Positions 61,693-64,000 of a stretch of 64,000 bases of DNA are shown piece after piece (position 1 is the first letter of the stretch; each line of letters begins with the position of its first letter). Made by a program: the position numbers and the translations under genes. The notes beneath the pieces are model-generated. The model was given only the letters and a program-made list of their open reading frames with translations. It was not told the DNA's origin and did not search any database. The DNA lies in contig BJOX01000298.1 in assembly GCA_009731375.1 (NCBI GenBank), positions 504,011 to 568,010 on the forward strand, given 5' to 3'. Origin of the DNA: Paulinella micropora (lineage: Eukaryota > Cercozoa > Imbricatea > Euglyphida).

Positions 61693-62191
61693 CTTTCTCG
61701 CAAGGTTTCAAAACTTTACCGGTTCGTTTAGCTTCTTGCCAACTGCCTCCATATTCTTCCTTTGCCCATAGTTCACCAAAAGCTACAGCTGGTACAACTA
61801 CCTTGACATTTTCTAATGAGGCATCTTCCTTGACTACCTTCTTAGTTGTGACTGGTTGTGTGACCGGCGTTGCTATCGTCCGTTCCTTTCTTTCTCGTTT
61901 CCCTCTCACTATGTTAGCTGTCGTGATTTTGTCACTTTGCTCCCAAGTGAGGCCCTTGTTTGGCGCTTCTCCTTCCCTATATCTCCAGCTCGGGTGACTA
62001 GCTGAAGGGTCCTGCGCACTAAGCGATTCGATGGGTGTTACCCCGTCGTCCTGATCAACAACTTGGCTTTCGTCTGAGTCAATGGGAAGACTGGAATCGG
62101 ACCAGTATCGTCCTCAACTCCATGTTTTTCCTCATGCTCTTTTTGACTCCCCCTGGACTTCACGTTCCGGTTCTGTCTCCGTCTGCTCAAG

Positions 62192-63066
62192 CTACTCTGC
62201 ATTGCTACTCTCCCCCTCAGATTCGCGGACTCCTCTGGGTGGGTGTGCATCCTTTCCAACTACATGGGGGTTAAATCGCACGTTACGTACGTTCGATATG
62301 ACCTTTCGGCCATCCCAAACTCTGTAAAGCTCTTTGAACACATAGTATCCCAAGAGCATTACATGTTTTCCCCTATAGTTTCCTTTGCCAACTTGCTTAC
62401 CGACATACATTACTCCCATACATCCTATTGGTTTCAGTTGCCGAATGGCCGGTTTGTAACCCAAACACTAGTACTGCTCAAAGGGTGAAATCCCTTGACG
62501 TGGTCCGGTTGTAGCTGGCAATATGTTGTGTAGTGGTAGCGGTGTGTTCCATCTCTGCCTAAAACTTAAGTGGAAGGTTAGCTTCGTATCGCATAGCCCT
62601 AGCTGGCCCTGCAGTTATGTCGTTAACTTTTTCAGCTATCGAATTACCGTCCTTATCTCCCGGTGCTGAAACTTTCCAAATAAATTGTAGTGGTTTCCAC
62701 CATTCGATTACTTCCACGGGGGCAACGAATTCGTTGTCACACGTGACAAGTTTGAGTCTTTCCTACCGGTCTGTCGTTCAAACCACACTACTGCTTGCTT
62801 AAGACACTCTACGAACTCGTTCTTGTGCCTCAAGTAAAAGTCTAAGATATAACCTGAAAAATCGTCTGTACGCAAAACTTGTAGTACTTGCCGTTGATGG
62901 ACATTACTGCCCACGGTCTGACTGTATCTACGTGCAAAATCTCACTCGCATAACTAGCTCTCGTAATCCTATTCTTCTTAAATCTGGGCAACTCTTTAGC
63001 CTTACCCATCATGCAAGCTTCACAATATCTAACTAAATGCTCATTGCCGACAACTTTGCGGCCCAA
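62192..63066 (-). pseudogene. Copia integrase
   Basis: The zinc-binding end (RYCEACMMGKAKELPRF) and first catalytic Asp (LHVDTVRPW) are in 62842-63066. The C-terminal segment (MLLGYYVFKELYRVWDGRKV) is in 62192-62464. The part between is out of frame. Confidence 0.7.
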
Positions 63067-64000
63067 TGCCTTGCCTAATGCATAGGTCTTCTTTATAGCC
63101 TTATGCCCGCTGCACTAATGCATGACGTAGATGTCTACAGGCTTCTTGTCTGCACTCTCCTCAGGGTACATACAATATAACACACATCCCTTACTCTCTC
63201 TATTCTCACAAACTTTTGCTTCTGCTTTCTTCCTCTCTTACCTTGGGGGCTCCCTCCCCATTTACCCCGCCTTCGCCTTCTTTACTTTGATCTTGGGCTC
63301 AAATCTTTTGTTTATGTCTAGAGGTTCGTCATATTCCGTGTCCCACCGGTACAGCATTCCCGACGTCATTCTCCCCCTTGTCAATATTTTTTCTTGACAA
63401 TGTCGACTTTACCAAACGGATCTTGAGCATTTCGGCTTCTGAGATATGCGATGACTTTGTAGTTAGAGAAAGCAGTAGTTATTAAGCTGAAATAGTTTAC
63501 ATCGCTGCAAATATTTCTGCTCCCTTTTGTATGCTCTCTTAGTCACACTGTGTATGCTTTTCGCTGCTCTCGTTTGTGACCGTCTCGCTCGTCTCTTCGC
63601 TTTTTCCTACCATGCTACCTTCTGCTCATTACTCCACTTCGCCCACTCTTTCGGCTTCTCTAGTGTTTTTTTCTTTGGTTCTTGTCGTCTTGTGCGTGAT
63701 GATGTTGATGAGGTTCCGTTTCCTTTGTCTTCTTCCTCACTTTCGTCACTCACATCTGGCGAATCTTCTTCAATCTGTTCTTTTGGTTCTTCAGCCTCCT
63801 CTGCTGCTCTCATGGGGACTCTAAATCCCATCCGCACTTTTTCTTTGCAGCAACCTCATCAAGAAATGCATCTTTCACCATATACCAGAGAATTATATTA
63901 ATACCGTAAGCATCATCATTCCTCTAACTGGTAGTAAAATCCTTGAAGATGTTCAGTGACAGCGTCATAGACGGGTGCGTGAGATAAAAACTGTTTCCAG
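63067..64000 (-). other. Probable upstream part of the copia element
   Basis: An acidic and basic low-complexity frame at 63607-63837 (EEAEEPKEQIEEDSPDVSDE) may be gag or a linker. No CCHC knuckle or protease motif was seen. Nothing else recognised up to the window edge. Confidence 0.35.

Larger units (their letters stand above)
59944..63900 (-). mobile_element. Ty1/copia-like retrotransposon, pol region, decayed
   Basis: Minus-strand order from high to low coordinates is integrase, reverse transcriptase, RNase H, the copia order. All parts are split by stops and shifts. No LTR pair could be identified; the 5' part would lie beyond the right edge and the 3' LTR may lie in 58.3-59.9 kb. Confidence 0.8.

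Overview
The window is nuclear DNA of a eukaryote. The host gene at the left is split by GT-AG introns, the flanks are packed with microsatellites, and a Ty1/copia-type retrotransposon lies at the right edge. A unicellular alga or other protist is the likeliest source, because the large DNA elements in the middle are of the Polinton-like virus (PLV) kind known from such hosts. The exact lineage cannot be read from the sequence.

Layout. (1) 1-8.7 kb: the 3' half of a FGAM synthase gene (PFAS/purL) in 12 short GC-rich exons, with introns made almost wholly of tri-, tetra- and pentanucleotide repeats. Many introns also hold partial copies of the neighbouring exon ends. (2) 8.7-14.0 kb: no recognisable gene, then long GAA, ATAC and CA arrays. 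(3) 14,032-34,883: PLV element 1, with terminal inverted repeats of about 120 bp and a perfect 6-bp target duplication (CCTAAC). (4) 34,884-35,568: about 0.7 kb between the elements. (5) 35,569-56,122: PLV element 2, in opposite orientation, with 97-bp TIRs and a 5/6 target duplication (TCCCAT/TCCCAG). (6) 56.1-59.9 kb: flank in which 2,156 bp appear twice across a 10-N gap, most likely an assembly artefact. (7) 59.9-63.9 kb: a broken copia-like pol on the minus strand.

The two PLVs share a collinear morphogenesis block: long tail-fibre-like protein, small two-helix membrane protein, a roughly 120-residue conserved protein, packaging ATPase, Ulp1/adenain-type cysteine protease, penton-like minor capsid protein, major capsid protein, and a roughly 415-residue structural protein. 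Both also carry a retroviral-type integrase, a charged protein and an ExoX-C-like protein. Their B-family DNA polymerases are of two distinct types, the fibre C-termini differ, and the accessory genes differ (lipase and AP2/zinc-finger genes in element 2; DUF5754-like, basic Gly-rich and several small genes in element 1). Element 1 keeps intact MCP, protease and fibre genes but has a damaged polymerase, ATPase, penton and integrase tail. Element 2 is damaged in almost every large gene. Both therefore look like endogenous, decaying copies.

The most unusual signals are: a 20-bp palindrome present five times in element 1, three of them inside genes and always read as YLQxVGD; a family of hairpins abutting stop codons in element 1; a probable 51-bp spliceosomal intron in a PLV gene; and repeated amplification of exon ends inside the PFAS introns.
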